Below, piece by piece: positions 8,005 to 16,936 of a stretch of 28,973 nt of DNA. The notes under the pieces were generated by a model. The model had not been told where the DNA came from. It searched no databases and saw only the letters and a program-made list of their open reading frames with translations. This DNA comes from an uncultured Prevotellaceae bacterium (GTDB taxonomy: Bacteria; Bacteroidota; Bacteroidia; Bacteroidales; Muribaculaceae). The stretch is from the NCBI GenBank assembly GCA_937892085.1, contig CALAVD010000213.1, positions 1 to 28,973 on the forward strand. Reading direction: 5' to 3'. A program made the position numbers and the translations under genes. Position 1 is the first letter of the stretch, and each line of letters opens with the position of its first letter.

Positions 8005-9009
8005 ATGAAACCCGTAGCGGTAATAATATTGAACTGGAACGGCGCAAAGCTGCTACGCAAGTACCTGCCCACGGTGCTTGCGGGCACCGATACTGAGATT
8101 GCCGACGTCATTGTAGCCGACAATGGCAGCAACGACGACAGCCTCGATGTGCTTGAGCAGGAGTTCCCGCAAGTCAAGACTCTTGTCTTCGACAAGAACT
8201 ACGGCTTTGCCGGAGGATACAACAAGGCAATAGAGCAAACCCCAGGCTACCGCTACACCGTGCTGCTCAACAGTGACGTGCGCACGCCGCAAGGGTGGCT
8301 CGAACCGCTATATCAATATTTAGAAGCTCATCCCGAGGTTGGAGCAGTCCAACCCAAGCTCCTGCACGACCGAAACGATGACAAGCGTATGTTTGAGTAT
8401 GCCGGTGCAGCAGGCGGCTTCATCGACAAGCACGGCTATCCCTACTGCCGAGGCCGCATGTTTGAAACTGTGGAAGACGACCACGGACAATACGACGGTC
8501 AAGACATCGACATCTTCTGGGCTACTGGGGCGTGCCTGATGGTGCGCAGCGAGCTGTATAAAAAGGTGGGAGGGCTCGACGTGGATTTCTTTGCCCACAT
8601 GGAGGAGATCGACCTGTGCTGGCGCATCCAGCTGGCCGGATTCCGGGTCACCGTCGTTCCGGAATCGGTTGTATACCACATCGGTGGCGGCAGTCTGCCG
8701 CAAGGCAATCCCCGCAAGACCTACCTAAACTTCCGCAACAGCCTGTTCTTGCTCTACAAGAACCTGCCAGTGAAAGACGGCAGGCGCATGCTCATAGTGC
8801 GCCGTCTCTACGACACCCTCGCTATTGGTATGGCTCTCGCCAAGTTCCATTTTGGAGATGCTGGAGCCATCATCCGTGCCCATAACGACTACCGCAAGTT
8901 CAAGAGCCGCTACACCTGCCAGCCACAAGAGAATCTGCTCAACACCTTCCCTGGCGCGCAGCGAAACATCGTCATAGACTACTACCTAAAAGGGAAGAAG
9001 CTTTTTTAG
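8005..9009 (+). CDS. Family 2 glycosyltransferase
   Basis: 334 residues from the ATG at 8005; a GTG three codons earlier is possible but gives the less natural MCFMKP. GT-A fold motifs are clear: VAVIILNWNG at the start, VADNGSNDDS (37-46) for the nucleotide-sugar site, GFAGGYNKAI (67-76), NSDV (89-92) in the place of the DxD metal motif, and HMEEIDLCWRIQLAGFRV in the acceptor region. It resembles rhamnosyltransferase-like GT2 enzymes that build surface polysaccharide or LPS, but donor and acceptor cannot be assigned. The spacing of 27 bases from the acyltransferase suggests co-transcription. A hydrophobic C-terminal patch may bind membrane. No damage seen. Confidence 0.92.
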   Translation: MKPVAVIILNWNGAKLLRKYLPTVLAGTDTEIADVIVADNGSNDDSLDVLEQEFPQVKTLVFDKNYGFAGGYNKAIEQTPGYRYTVLLNSDVRTPQGWLEPLYQYLEAHPEVGAVQPKLLHDRNDDKRMFEYAGAAGGFIDKHGYPYCRGRMFETVEDDHGQYDGQDIDIFWATGACLMVRSELYKKVGGLDVDFFAHMEEIDLCWRIQLAGFRVTVVPESVVYHIGGGSLPQGNPRKTYLNFRNSLFLLYKNLPVKDGRRMLIVRRLYDTLAIGMALAKFHFGDAGAIIRAHNDYRKFKSRYTCQPQENLLNTFPGAQRNIVIDYYLKGKKLF

Positions 9010-9054
9010 CTCTCCCCTCCTATCTATGATAAATTTCAAATTATTGAATGCCAA

Positions 9055-9912
9055 TTAATCTTTAAGGTTCCTACTGGCATTATACCCTTTCCGGAACTCG
9101 CTGGGCGGCATGCCTGCGACCTTGGTGAAGAACTTCCCCATGCTCGACTGGTCAGAGAAGCCATACTCATAGGCAATGGTTTTAATCGACTTGCCCGACA
9201 TTATCATCTCTTGCTTAATCTTTGCTATCAAGAACGAAGTGATTATCTCCTTGGCTTTGTGCTTGCCTTTGAGCTTACACACCTCGTTAAGATACTTTGC
9301 GGTGATGTGGAGCTGATCGGCATAGAATATCACTTCATGCTCCTGCTTGATGTGCTTGTCGAGCAGCTCGATGAAATTCCTATAATAGATGTCGCTATGG
9401 CTAAAGAACGAATTCTCAGAGTCGTCCGAGCCACGAAATGTTGCCATCAAGAGCAATATCGACCGGAACGTGATACCCGCAAGCTCCAAGTGACGCGACC
9501 CCAAGTTGTGGTCCTGCATGAGAAATAGGTTATCGAAGTGGTTGTTGATGAGTTTCCACTCGCTTTCATCAGCGATATGAACTAAGGGGTGTATATATAT
9601 CGACTCAAGGAAGCCCGAGGGAATGCCAACGATAGAGTCGAAGGCAAATGAGCTTTTGCCCACCAGCACGCGTCCCTTAAAATCATCGCTCATTGCAATA
9701 GTGTGCTGATAGAGCACATTGCCCACACACAAGCAATCTCCTTTTACGAGTCGATACTCGCGCATATTTGACTCTAAAGATACCTCACCCTCAACACACA
9801 ACATTATTGCTGTGTAACGGTTATCGACAGGCGTGGTGGCATCGATATCTCCAAGTTTGGTCAATTCAAAGATGCAAAATCCGTTTTTCCGTATTATTTC
9901 TTGGTTAGTCAT
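9055..9912 (-). CDS. AraC-family transcriptional regulator
   Basis: 285 residues. The C-terminal ~100 residues form the double helix-turn-helix of the family: EVIFYADQLHITAKYLNEVCK is the first helix pair, and SIKTIAYEYGFSDQSSMGKFFTKVAGMPPSEFRK the second, with the conserved GFSDQSSMGKFF and P-SEFRK core. The N-terminal half (about 1-170) looks like a cupin-type sensor (GDCLCVGNVLYQHTIAM). Target and ligand are unknown. It is convergent with the glycosyltransferase gene and stands alone in front of aroQ, which is on the same strand and separated by 80 bases. The architecture is like the many Bacteroidales one-component AraC proteins. Confidence 0.92.
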   Translation of the reverse strand: MTNQEIIRKNGFCIFELTKLGDIDATTPVDNRYTAIMLCVEGEVSLESNMREYRLVKGDCLCVGNVLYQHTIAMSDDFKGRVLVGKSSFAFDSIVGIPSGFLESIYIHPLVHIADESEWKLINNHFDNLFLMQDHNLGSRHLELAGITFRSILLLMATFRGSDDSENSFFSHSDIYYRNFIELLDKHIKQEHEVIFYADQLHITAKYLNEVCKLKGKHKAKEIITSFLIAKIKQEMIMSGKSIKTIAYEYGFSDQSSMGKFFTKVAGMPPSEFRKGYNASRNLKD

Positions 9913-9945
9913 CGTTTATTTATAGGATAGTAAGATTTTGGATTA

Positions 9946-9974
9946 CAAAAATAAAACAAATTGACTTTACTACA
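9946..9974 (-). promoter_or_regulatory. Candidate promoter of the AraC-family gene
   Basis: Reading the minus strand, TATTTTTG (complement of 9946-9953) matches the Bacteroidota -7 box TAnnTTTG. It is preceded after about 22 bases by an ATTTGG element resembling the -33 TTTG. The leader to the ATG at 9912 would be about 30 bases. Confidence 0.45.
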
Positions 9975-9992
9975 CCAAATATCTAACGATTT

Positions 9993-10424
9993 TTAACCCT
10001 TTTTTTGCATAGCATCAAGAGCTTCTACGGCGAGGCGATAGCTATCAAGACCAAAGCCGGCGATGACCCCTGCGCAAGCCGGGGCAAGTTCAGAATATCG
10101 GCGCTCCTCCTCACGAGTGTGTATGTTGCTGATGTGCACCTCAATAGCCGGTGCGGTTACTGCCCGCAGCGCGTCGGCGATTGCTAAGCTGTAATGTGTG
10201 TAGGCACCAGCGTTGATAACTATTCCGTCGCTATCAAATCCCACACGCTGAATTTCATTTACTATCTCGCCTTCTACGTTGCTCTGGTAGCATGTAAACT
10301 GCACATCGGGATAGGCGGCAGCCAACAGTTGCAGGTAGTCGTCGAGCGACTGCGCGCCATAAATTTCGGGCTCTCTCTTGCCCGTCAGGTTCAGATTTGG
10401 ACCGTTGATGATAGAAATTTTCAT
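9993..10424 (-). CDS. aroQ: Type II 3-dehydroquinate dehydratase
   Basis: 143 residues, the compact type II size. It begins MKISIINGPNLNLTGKREPE, the signature of the family. Catalytic Arg17 and Tyr22 are in KREPEIYG. INAGAYTHYSLAIADAL contains Asn71, EVHISN contains His97, and IHTREEERRYS matches the active-site lid and interface. It converts 3-dehydroquinate to 3-dehydroshikimate in the shikimate route to aromatic amino acids and acts as a dodecamer in the cytosol. It is transcribed away from the lipoprotein gene; the 383-base space between them holds direct repeats described separately. NLNLTG replaces the commoner NLNLLG. Identity is certain. Confidence 0.97.
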   Translation of the reverse strand: MKISIINGPNLNLTGKREPEIYGAQSLDDYLQLLAAAYPDVQFTCYQSNVEGEIVNEIQRVGFDSDGIVINAGAYTHYSLAIADALRAVTAPAIEVHISNIHTREEERRYSELAPACAGVIAGFGLDSYRLAVEALDAMQKKG

Positions 10425-10584
10425 AAAAAACTATTTTTTTGCATGTGCAAAGTTACCAATAATCGACAAAAAACTGGCATTTTTTATCGAAAAAAAGCAT
10501 TTTGTAGTCCAAAAAAAGGCAAAAAATCAGAGGATTTTTGAGGAAATTACAACTTATTGAAAAGCAATGTATTATGTATTGAAA

Positions 10585-10653
10585 ATGTCCTCGTAGTTAC
10601 AAAAAATGCTCCGAAATTTACAACGATTGTCCCTGTTGTTACAAAAGTTGTCC
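10585..10653. repeat. Pair of ~27-bp direct repeats with TTACAAAA cores
   Basis: Copy 1 starts ATGTCCTCGTAGTTACAAAA (10585), copy 2 TTGTCCCTGTTGTTACAAAA (10627), each followed by a second TGYYCC. The start-to-start distance is 42 bases, four helical turns. Further TTACAA words occur at 10547 and 10618. They sit just upstream of the promoter-like box at 10687 in the space between divergent aroQ and the lipoprotein gene, so they may be operator sites for a dimeric regulator. The rest of 10425-10807 shows no gene, only A-rich tracts and this promoter. Confidence 0.55.
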
Positions 10654-10686
10654 ACTAAATTATAACACCTCGCTTGACCGCCATTA

Positions 10687-10694
10687 TAATTTTG
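10687..10694 (+). promoter_or_regulatory. Bacteroidota -7 box for the small lipoprotein gene
   Basis: TAATTTTG matches TAnnTTTG. No good -33 element is visible at the right distance. The transcript would have a leader of about 105 bases before the ATG at 10808. Confidence 0.45.
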
Positions 10695-10807
10695 CAACGT
10701 CAAAACAAGTCACCCGATGGCGATGACAATACCATTGGCTGGTAAACATGTTAACTCGTAAACTGTTTTATTAAAAATATTTTATTAATCATTTAAAATT
10801 TATTATT

Positions 10808-11071
10808 ATGAAAAAGTTAGTTTTATTATTCGCAGCAGTTTTTGCAATGACTTTTGTTTCTTGTGAGAACAAAACCGCTACAGGTATCGCTCAGGTGATA
10901 AGCGCTCAAGCAAGCACCGAGAACGTGCAGAGCGCACCTGAGGCTTCGACCAGCGCAGTAGCTTCAAAAGAGGCTTCGCAAGAAGTATCGGCGAACAAGG
11001 ACGCCGCAGCTCCCGCCGAGGCTGAGCAGGCTTCGGCCCAGACTAAAGAAGAAGCTAAGCCCGAAGCTTAA
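10808..11071 (+). CDS. Small Ala/Glu/Ser/Gln-rich lipoprotein
   Basis: 87 residues. The start MKKLVLLFAAVFAMTFVSCE is a lipoprotein signal peptide with lipobox FVSC, so Cys19 should be lipidated and the protein anchored in the cell envelope. The mature part is low complexity, dominated by Ala, Glu, Ser, Gln and Lys, without aromatic residues, and is likely disordered. No domain is recognised. It has a -7 box about 115 bases upstream and a strong terminator 30 bases downstream, so it forms a single-gene unit. Small acidic repetitive lipoproteins of this sort are common in Bacteroidales and are usually annotated as hypothetical. The reading frame is convincing because of the signal peptide and flanking signals. 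Confidence 0.82.
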   Translation: MKKLVLLFAAVFAMTFVSCENKTATGIAQVISAQASTENVQSAPEASTSAVASKEASQEVSANKDAAAPAEAEQASAQTKEEAKPEA

Positions 11072-11100
11072 GCATCTCGCTTGAAACAAAGCATCTAAGA

Positions 11101-11140
11101 AAGGTCCATGCCGCGACTGGCATGGACCTTTTTGTTTTTT
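11101..11140 (+). terminator. Strong rho-independent terminator
   Basis: A perfect 12-bp stem, AAGGTCCATGCC (11101-11112) with GGCATGGACCTT (11119-11130), closes a 6-base loop and is followed by TTTGTTTTTT. It ends the small lipoprotein transcript. Confidence 0.93.
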
Positions 11141-11195
11141 ATGCACAATAGCGGTGCGTCTCAAAACGTTTTCTATAATAAAGATATATCTTTTT

Positions 11196-13199
11196 ATGAG
11201 GTTTTGTGGCAACACATCGACGCGCATCGCTATAACGCTGGTGCTGGTACTGCTTTGTGCCAGCGCGACCACTGCGCTCAACCTCATGCCAGGCAACTAC
11301 TGTTTTGACAATAGCAGGCAACAGTTCTCACAGGTAAAGATGATTGTGGGCAGCGTGACAAGGCCTTACACACAAGTCTTTAACATGACACCCTACACTG
11401 ATCGAAACTGGTGGCAAGCCACCCTAAGCACTCGTGTTAATGATCTTGACTACTTCACTTTTGTAGAGACCGATGTCGCGACAGGAACCTACAACATTAG
11501 GCTAAGCCAGTTCCTCGACAGCCTGAATGATGCTAACGACGACAACTTGCGACGCACCAGCCTTTCTTCAAAAGTGGATATAGACTGGAGCAAATCGTCA
11601 CAATGGGTATTCTACCCTATCAACGACCGACCTATAAGCAACGGCTACTGGCGTCCCGACTACAGCTATGATGCCAACGTTTCGGGCTCGCTGCCGGTAA
11701 TTTATCTCAATACCATCGACTCTGTGACAATCGCAAGTAAAGATTATTACATTGAAGGTAATCTGTGGATTGACGACGCCTGTCAGCCCCTCGCCACAAG
11801 CGAGGCACCCCTTGCCATCGAGGTGAAAGGACGTGGCAACTGGACATGGAAGAACTCTAACAAGAAGCCCTATAAGATTAAGTTTGCAACCAAGCAGTCG
11901 CCGCTCGGACTTGACCGTAGCCGCCACTTCGCGCTGCTGGCGCATTACAACGACTTCAGCGGTTATCTGCGTAACGCTATCGGCTTTGAGATGAGCCGGC
12001 AGCTCAACATGCCCTACACTCCCACACAAGTGCCAGTGGAATTGGTGCTTAACGGTGAATATGCGGGACTTTATTTCCTGTGCGAGAAAATCAGGGTAGA
12101 AGACGGCAGAGTTGACATCATGGAGCAAGCCGACATGGAGGAGATCCCCGACAACGTAACGGGAGGATGGCTGCTCGAGCTTACCGACGACGGCAACGTC
12201 GTCATTGCCCAACACCAGAACGACGACCCTGCAAACCCTCGTTTCGCGTTCATCACACAGTCGCCCGAAGTGCTATCTCCCATGCAGCGCCGTTACATCC
12301 ACGACCTGCTGCATCGTGCCGACAGCTGCATCTATGTGCCCGACAAGAGCGACCAGGGCTGGGAGCAGATTCTTGACATGGGCACACTGGCGAGGTTCTA
12401 CGTCATCCACGAGGTGATGGAAAATGTGGAGGCATTCTCAGGAAGCCTGTTCCTCTATAAGGACTTAGGGTGGAACGAGAAGCTGAAGTTCGGACCAGTA
12501 TGGGATTTCGATAACAGTTTCTTCCAGGAGAACACTACCGGCGACCATTTCATCTTTGACTACGAAACACAATACTCTTTCTTGTGGATAAAGGAAGTGC
12601 TCAAGTTTCCGAGATTTCAGCAAGAGGTGCGCGCAGTGTGGCATGAGTTCTGCACCAATCACGTGCTTAATAAAATTGTTGATTACGCATGGCATTGGCG
12701 TCACATGATTACCGAAGCCGAGCAACACGACTGCATGCGCTGGTCAGCCTATGCCAGCAGCCACACGCCCGACAAGCCACAAGAGTACCTTGATGTGATT
12801 TCCAAGAAAGTGGCGTGGCTCAACACGCAGTGGGGGGTAAAGGGCGACGTGAACATGGATGGAGTGGTCACTGCCTACGACATCTTTGCCCTCATCGATT
12901 ATCTCATCAACAACAACCTGCAATACACCATCAATTGCGACATGAATGGTGACGGTTTTATCACTTCCACCGACCTGATAATGCTTTGCGAGATCCTCTT
13001 TGGCAGCGACACGAGCAGTGGTGGTGTTACCGGCGATGTGAACATGGACGGAGTGGTCACCGTCTCCGATCTCGCTGCTCTATATGACTATATTCTAAAT
13101 GGCAACTCACAATATGAAGGCACATGCGACATTGATGGTGACGGATGCGTCACAGCCTACGACCTGAGCGTGCTTTATGATATTCTGCTCGGAAAATGA
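11196..13199 (+). CDS. Secreted CotH-kinase family protein with two C-terminal dockerin-like domains
   Basis: 667 residues from the ATG at 11196, which begins a signal peptide (TRIAITLVLVLLCASATTALN); a GTG at 11154 would add 14 residues. CotH-kinase motifs are present: RGNWTW followed by KKPYKIKF, the LLAHYNDFSGYLRNAIGFEM segment, LNGEYAGLYFLCEKIRVEDG, and FGPVWDFDNSF, whose aspartates match the metal-binding catalytic site. The tail (12838-13197) has two dockerin type I-like domains, each with two calcium-loop repeats: GDVNMDGVVTAYD / CDMNGDGFITSTD and GDVNMDGVVTVSD / CDIDGDGCVTAYD. CotH proteins phosphorylate protein substrates in other bacteria; the role here is unknown. No cohesin or scaffoldin is present in the window. 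The ~120 residues after the signal peptide are unassigned. Confidence 0.88.
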   Translation: MRFCGNTSTRIAITLVLVLLCASATTALNLMPGNYCFDNSRQQFSQVKMIVGSVTRPYTQVFNMTPYTDRNWWQATLSTRVNDLDYFTFVETDVATGTYNIRLSQFLDSLNDANDDNLRRTSLSSKVDIDWSKSSQWVFYPINDRPISNGYWRPDYSYDANVSGSLPVIYLNTIDSVTIASKDYYIEGNLWIDDACQPLATSEAPLAIEVKGRGNWTWKNSNKKPYKIKFATKQSPLGLDRSRHFALLAHYNDFSGYLRNAIGFEMSRQLNMPYTPTQVPVELVLNGEYAGLYFLCEKIRVEDGRVDIMEQADMEEIPDNVTGGWLLELTDDGNVVIAQHQNDDPANPRFAFITQSPEVLSPMQRRYIHDLLHRADSCIYVPDKSDQGWEQILDMGTLARFYVIHEVMENVEAFSGSLFLYKDLGWNEKLKFGPVWDFDNSFFQENTTGDHFIFDYETQYSFLWIKEVLKFPRFQQEVRAVWHEFCTNHVLNKIVDYAWHWRHMITEAEQHDCMRWSAYASSHTPDKPQEYLDVISKKVAWLNTQWGVKGDVNMDGVVTAYDIFALIDYLINNNLQYTINCDMNGDGFITSTDLIMLCEILFGSDTSSGGVTGDVNMDGVVTVSDLAALYDYILNGNSQYEGTCDIDGDGCVTAYDLSVLYDILLGK

Positions 13200-13273
13200 G
13201 ACGGCAGATGGTAATAAAGGGCTTTCGACTTAAGAAAATCGGTTTATAATATGGTCATTTGAGAAAATCTCAG

Positions 13274-13281
13274 TAATTTTG
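13274..13281 (+). promoter_or_regulatory. Bacteroidota -7 box for the tricorn-like protease gene
   Basis: TAATTTTG matches TAnnTTTG, 57 bases before the ATG at 13339. A TTTG at 13258-13261 is too close (12 bases) to be a normal -33 element. Confidence 0.45.
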
Positions 13282-13338
13282 CACTTGTTGAAAGAAACGA
13301 GACTTTTTGAAACCAACACATAACCTATATAATATTTT

Positions 13339-16300
13339 ATGAAGATTAAGTTTTTATTTGCAGCAATAGCTGCTGTGATTGCCACGACTACTCTCGCCGA
13401 GACACCGTTGTGGCTACGTTATGCCAAAATCTCGCCCGACGGACGCGAAATAGCGTTCTGCTACAAAGGCGACATCTACAAAGTGGCGACAGGTGGCGGA
13501 CAGGCTGTTCAGCTCACCACTCAGCCCAGTTATGAATGTAACCCCGTGTGGTCGCCCGACGGCAAAAAAATCGCCTTCGCCAGCGACCGTAAGGGCAACT
13601 TTGATGTCTATGTCATGCCATCGACAGGTGGCGCACCAACCCGGCTCACCACCAACTCCGCAAGCGAGCTGCCATGGGCCTTCAGCAACGACAGCAAGTA
13701 CATTTTCTTCTCTGCAGCAATACAAGACCCCGCAAGCAGCGCGCTTTTCCCCAGCTCGCGGCTTACCGAAGTCTATAAGGTGCCTGTGACTGGCGGGCGC
13801 ACCACTCAGGTGCTGGGCACTCCTGCCGAGGAACTCAACTGGGACAGCAAAGGCAAGTTCATGGTCTATCAGGACCAGAAAGGTATGGAGGATGCCTGGC
13901 GCAAGCATCACACCAGCAGCGTCACACGCGACATTTGGAAGTATGATGCCGCCACTGGACAACACACCAATCTCACCAACCATGCCGGCGAGGACCGCAG
14001 CCCTGTGCTCAGCGCCGATGGTCGCACTGTCTATATCCTGAGCGAGCGCAATGGCGGCTCGATGAACGTGTATCAGTTCCCCATCGACCAGCCAAGTGCC
14101 ATCAAAGCCGTGACCTCGTTCAAGACCCACCCTGTGCGCTTCCTGTCGATAGCCAATAACGGCACTTTGTGCTACACCTACGACGGCGAGCTCTACACAC
14201 AAGCCCCCTCGGGCAAGCCCACCAAGGTAAAGATTGACCTCTATCACGACGACTCAGAGGATGTGCTGCGCACCACCATGACAAAAGGCGCTACCGCCGC
14301 TGTGGCATCGCCCGACGGCAAGCAGGTGGCATTCATAGCTCGAGGTGAAGTATTTGTCACCTCAGTAGAGTATGGCACCACAAAGCGCATCACCACCACC
14401 CCCGAGGCCGAGAATGGACTATCGTGGGGCAGCGACAACCGCACCCTATATTATGCTACCGAGCGTAATGGCAACTGGCAGCTGGTAAAGGCATCTATCG
14501 AGCGCAAGGAAGATCCCAACTTCCCCAACGCCACCACCATCACAGAGGAAATCTTGCTGCCGTCAAGCACCGTTGAGCGCCCCGCCCCCGACGTTAGCCC
14601 CGACGGTAAGAAGCTCGCCTTTATCGAAGACCGCAACCGCCTCATGGTAATGGATCTTAAAAGCAAGAATGTGCATCAGGTGACCGACGGCAGCACATGG
14701 TATGAGACCAACGGCGGCTTTGACTACTCCTGGTCGCCCGACAGCAAGTGGTTCACACTCAACTATATCGCCAACCAGCGTGACCCTTACACCGATGTGG
14801 GCATTGTGAGCGCCGAAGGAGGCAAAATCACTAATATCACTGGCAGCGGATACTTCAGCGAGGCTCCCAAGTGGGTAATGGAGGGCAACGCTATCCTCTT
14901 CACCAGCAACCGCTACGGTATGCGTGCCCATGGCTCTTGGGGCTCGCAAGACGACGTGCTGCTGGCATTTGTCAACCAAGACGCCTACGACAAATATCGC
15001 ATGAGCAAGGAAGACTACGAGCTTGTAAAGGAAGCCGAGAAGGAAGCCAAGAAAGAGGCCGACAAGAAGAAGGCCGAGGAAGAAAAGAAGAACAAAAAGA
15101 AAGATGACAAAGAGGCCGAGAAGAAAGATGAGGTGAAAGATATCGTTGTTGAACTTGACGGCATCGAGGACCGCGTGGTGAGACTCACGCCTAACTCCAG
15201 CAGCATCGCCAGCGCTATGGTCACCGACAACGGCGACAACCTATATTACCTGTCGAAGTTTGAGAGCGGATATGACCTGTGGAAGCTCGACATGCGCAAG
15301 CACTCAACAAAGCTTATCAACAAGATGAACTCGGGATGGGCCAATATCCAAATGGGCAAGGACGGCAAGGAGATGTTTGTCTTGGGATCAACCATGAACA
15401 AGCTCACCGTAGCCAGCGACAAACTCACGCCCATCAACTACAAGGCCGAGGTGAAAATGAACCTGGCTGCCGAGCGTGAATACATGTTCAACCATGTGCA
15501 GCATCAAGTGAATAAGCGCTTCTTCCGCACCGACCTCAATGGCTGCAAGTGGGACATGATGTGTGACGCCTACCGCAAATTCCTCCCACACATCAACAAT
15601 AACTATGACTACGCCAACCTGCTTAGCGAGCTGCTGGGCGAACTCAATGTATCACACTCGGGCGGCCGTTACTATCCGAGTGGTGGCAGCGAGGCAACCG
15701 CCAACATGGGTCTGCTCTTTGACTGGTCCTACACCGGCAAGGGGCTTAAGATTGATGAGGTGGTAGAGAAAGGCCCATTCGCACGCTCTACGAGCAAGGT
15801 GCGCAAGGGCATGATTGTGGAGAAAATCAATGGCATCGAGATCAACGACGAGAACGACTACACTCAGTTGCTCAACGGACTGGCGGGCAAGAAGACCCTG
15901 GTTACCATTCGCGACAAGGGCGGTGACACCTTTGAGGAGGTGATCCTGCCCATCACCAACGGCGCAATGAACAACCTGCTCTACAAGCGATGGGTTAAGC
16001 GCAACGCGCACATAGTAGATAGCCTGTCGGGGGGACGCTTGGGATACGTCCACATCCAGTCGATGAACGATGAGAGCTACCGCGAGGTGTATAGCCAGGT
16101 TATGGGTAAATATTACAAAAAAGACGGTATCGTCATCGACATACGCTTCAACGGCGGTGGACGTCTGCACGAGGACATCGAGGTGTTCTTCAGCGGCAAG
16201 AAATATTTCACACAGGTCATACGCGGCCGTGAGGCGTGCGACATGCCCAGCCGACGCTGGAACAAACCCAGCATCATGGTGCAGTGCGAGGCTTGCTACA

Positions 16301-16587
16301 GCAACGCTCACGGCACGCCATGGGTGTATCAGCACACGGGCATCGGCAAGCTCGTGGGAATGCCTGTGCCAGGCACTATGAGCAGCGTGTCGTGGGAGAC
16401 GCTGCAAGACCCCTCGCTCATCTACGGCATGCCCATCATCGGCTATCGTCTGCCCGACGGCTCCTACCTGGAGAACACCCAGCTCGAGCCCGACATCAAA
16501 GTTCTCAACGACCCAGCCACAGTGGTGAAAGGTGTTGACGACCAGCTCATCACTGCCACCAAGGAGCTGATGAAAGAGATAAAGTAG
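13339..16587 (+). CDS. Exported tricorn-type S41 protease with beta-propeller and PDZ domains
   Basis: 1082 residues with an N-terminal signal peptide (FLFAAIAAVIATTTLAE). The first ~550 residues hold repeated WSPDGKKIAF-type blades (PD40/WD40-like propeller). A Lys/Glu-rich charged linker lies near 555-600, a second propeller-like region follows, then the C1-like SHSGG segment (Ser772, His773), a PDZ domain (about 790-865) and the S41 core with GIVIDIRFNGGG. The expected nucleophile is Ser988 in CYSNAHGTPW; the neighbouring residue, Asp in archaeal tricorn, is Asn989 here. The C-terminal LENTQLEPDIKV retains the glutamate of the tetrad. Archaeal tricorn is a cytosolic hexamer; this exported version probably degrades peptides in the periplasm or at the surface. 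Confidence 0.93.
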   Translation: MKIKFLFAAIAAVIATTTLAETPLWLRYAKISPDGREIAFCYKGDIYKVATGGGQAVQLTTQPSYECNPVWSPDGKKIAFASDRKGNFDVYVMPSTGGAPTRLTTNSASELPWAFSNDSKYIFFSAAIQDPASSALFPSSRLTEVYKVPVTGGRTTQVLGTPAEELNWDSKGKFMVYQDQKGMEDAWRKHHTSSVTRDIWKYDAATGQHTNLTNHAGEDRSPVLSADGRTVYILSERNGGSMNVYQFPIDQPSAIKAVTSFKTHPVRFLSIANNGTLCYTYDGELYTQAPSGKPTKVKIDLYHDDSEDVLRTTMTKGATAAVASPDGKQVAFIARGEVFVTSVEYGTTKRITTTPEAENGLSWGSDNRTLYYATERNGNWQLVKASIERKEDPNFPNATTITEEILLPSSTVERPAPDVSPDGKKLAFIEDRNRLMVMDLKSKNVHQVTDGSTWYETNGGFDYSWSPDSKWFTLNYIANQRDPYTDVGIVSAEGGKITNITGSGYFSEAPKWVMEGNAILFTSNRYGMRAHGSWGSQDDVLLAFVNQDAYDKYRMSKEDYELVKEAEKEAKKEADKKKAEEEKKNKKKDDKEAEKKDEVKDIVVELDGIEDRVVRLTPNSSSIASAMVTDNGDNLYYLSKFESGYDLWKLDMRKHSTKLINKMNSGWANIQMGKDGKEMFVLGSTMNKLTVASDKLTPINYKAEVKMNLAAEREYMFNHVQHQVNKRFFRTDLNGCKWDMMCDAYRKFLPHINNNYDYANLLSELLGELNVSHSGGRYYPSGGSEATANMGLLFDWSYTGKGLKIDEVVEKGPFARSTSKVRKGMIVEKINGIEINDENDYTQLLNGLAGKKTLVTIRDKGGDTFEEVILPITNGAMNNLLYKRWVKRNAHIVDSLSGGRLGYVHIQSMNDESYREVYSQVMGKYYKKDGIVIDIRFNGGGRLHEDIEVFFSGKKYFTQVIRGREACDMPSRRWNKPSIMVQCEACYSNAHGTPWVYQHTGIGKLVGMPVPGTMSSVSWETLQDPSLIYGMPIIGYRLPDGSYLENTQLEPDIKVLNDPATVVKGVDDQLITATKELMKEIK

Positions 16588-16622
16588 AATTATATGTTTT
16601 ATTATTTAAACTAATGTAAGAT

Positions 16623-16898
16623 ATGGATATTATAAACATCGTGGGGTATGCGGCAACCATTTGCTTAGTGTTAGGCTATCTGCCCCAAACCATCCACACC
16701 ATCCGCACACGTCGCACCGACGACATTGCCACCGGCACATTCCTGCTTATGGGATTGGGCAGCATCTTATTTGCTGTCAATGGTTTGCTCACTGGCAACT
16801 GGCCGCTGTTCATCGCTAACAGTCTCACCACCATCATGAGCGCCATCATCTTTGGCATCAAGATGTATAACGACCACTTTAAGAAGGACAAGAAATAG
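16623..16898 (+). CDS. SemiSWEET / PQ-loop family small transporter
   Basis: 91 residues with three hydrophobic segments (about 5-22, 38-57, 63-83), the three-helix bundle of SemiSWEETs. The PQ motif appears as LGYLPQTIHTIRTR in helix 1, and the loop RRTDDIATGTFLLMGLGSILF is characteristic. SemiSWEETs dimerise to form a small sugar transporter; the substrate is not predictable. It starts 35 bases after the protease gene and may be read from the same transcript. The bidirectional terminator follows within 40 bases. The length and helix pattern fit the family well. Confidence 0.9.
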   Translation: MDIINIVGYAATICLVLGYLPQTIHTIRTRRTDDIATGTFLLMGLGSILFAVNGLLTGNWPLFIANSLTTIMSAIIFGIKMYNDHFKKDKK

Positions 16899-16936
16899 TG
16901 CCTCTCATGGCACACGCAACGGCAGTTGCCACAAAA

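Noticed and set aside
11598..12215. 205-codon open frame antisense to the CotH gene
   Set aside because: It is a shadow frame without start signals or domains, inside a gene with clear motifs.
12838..13197. Cellulosome component
   Set aside because: Dockerin-like repeats alone do not show a cellulosome; no cohesin, scaffoldin or cellulase is present here.
13414..14247. 277-codon open frame antisense to the tricorn-like gene
   Set aside because: It is a shadow of a well-supported gene with propeller repeats and has no independent signals.
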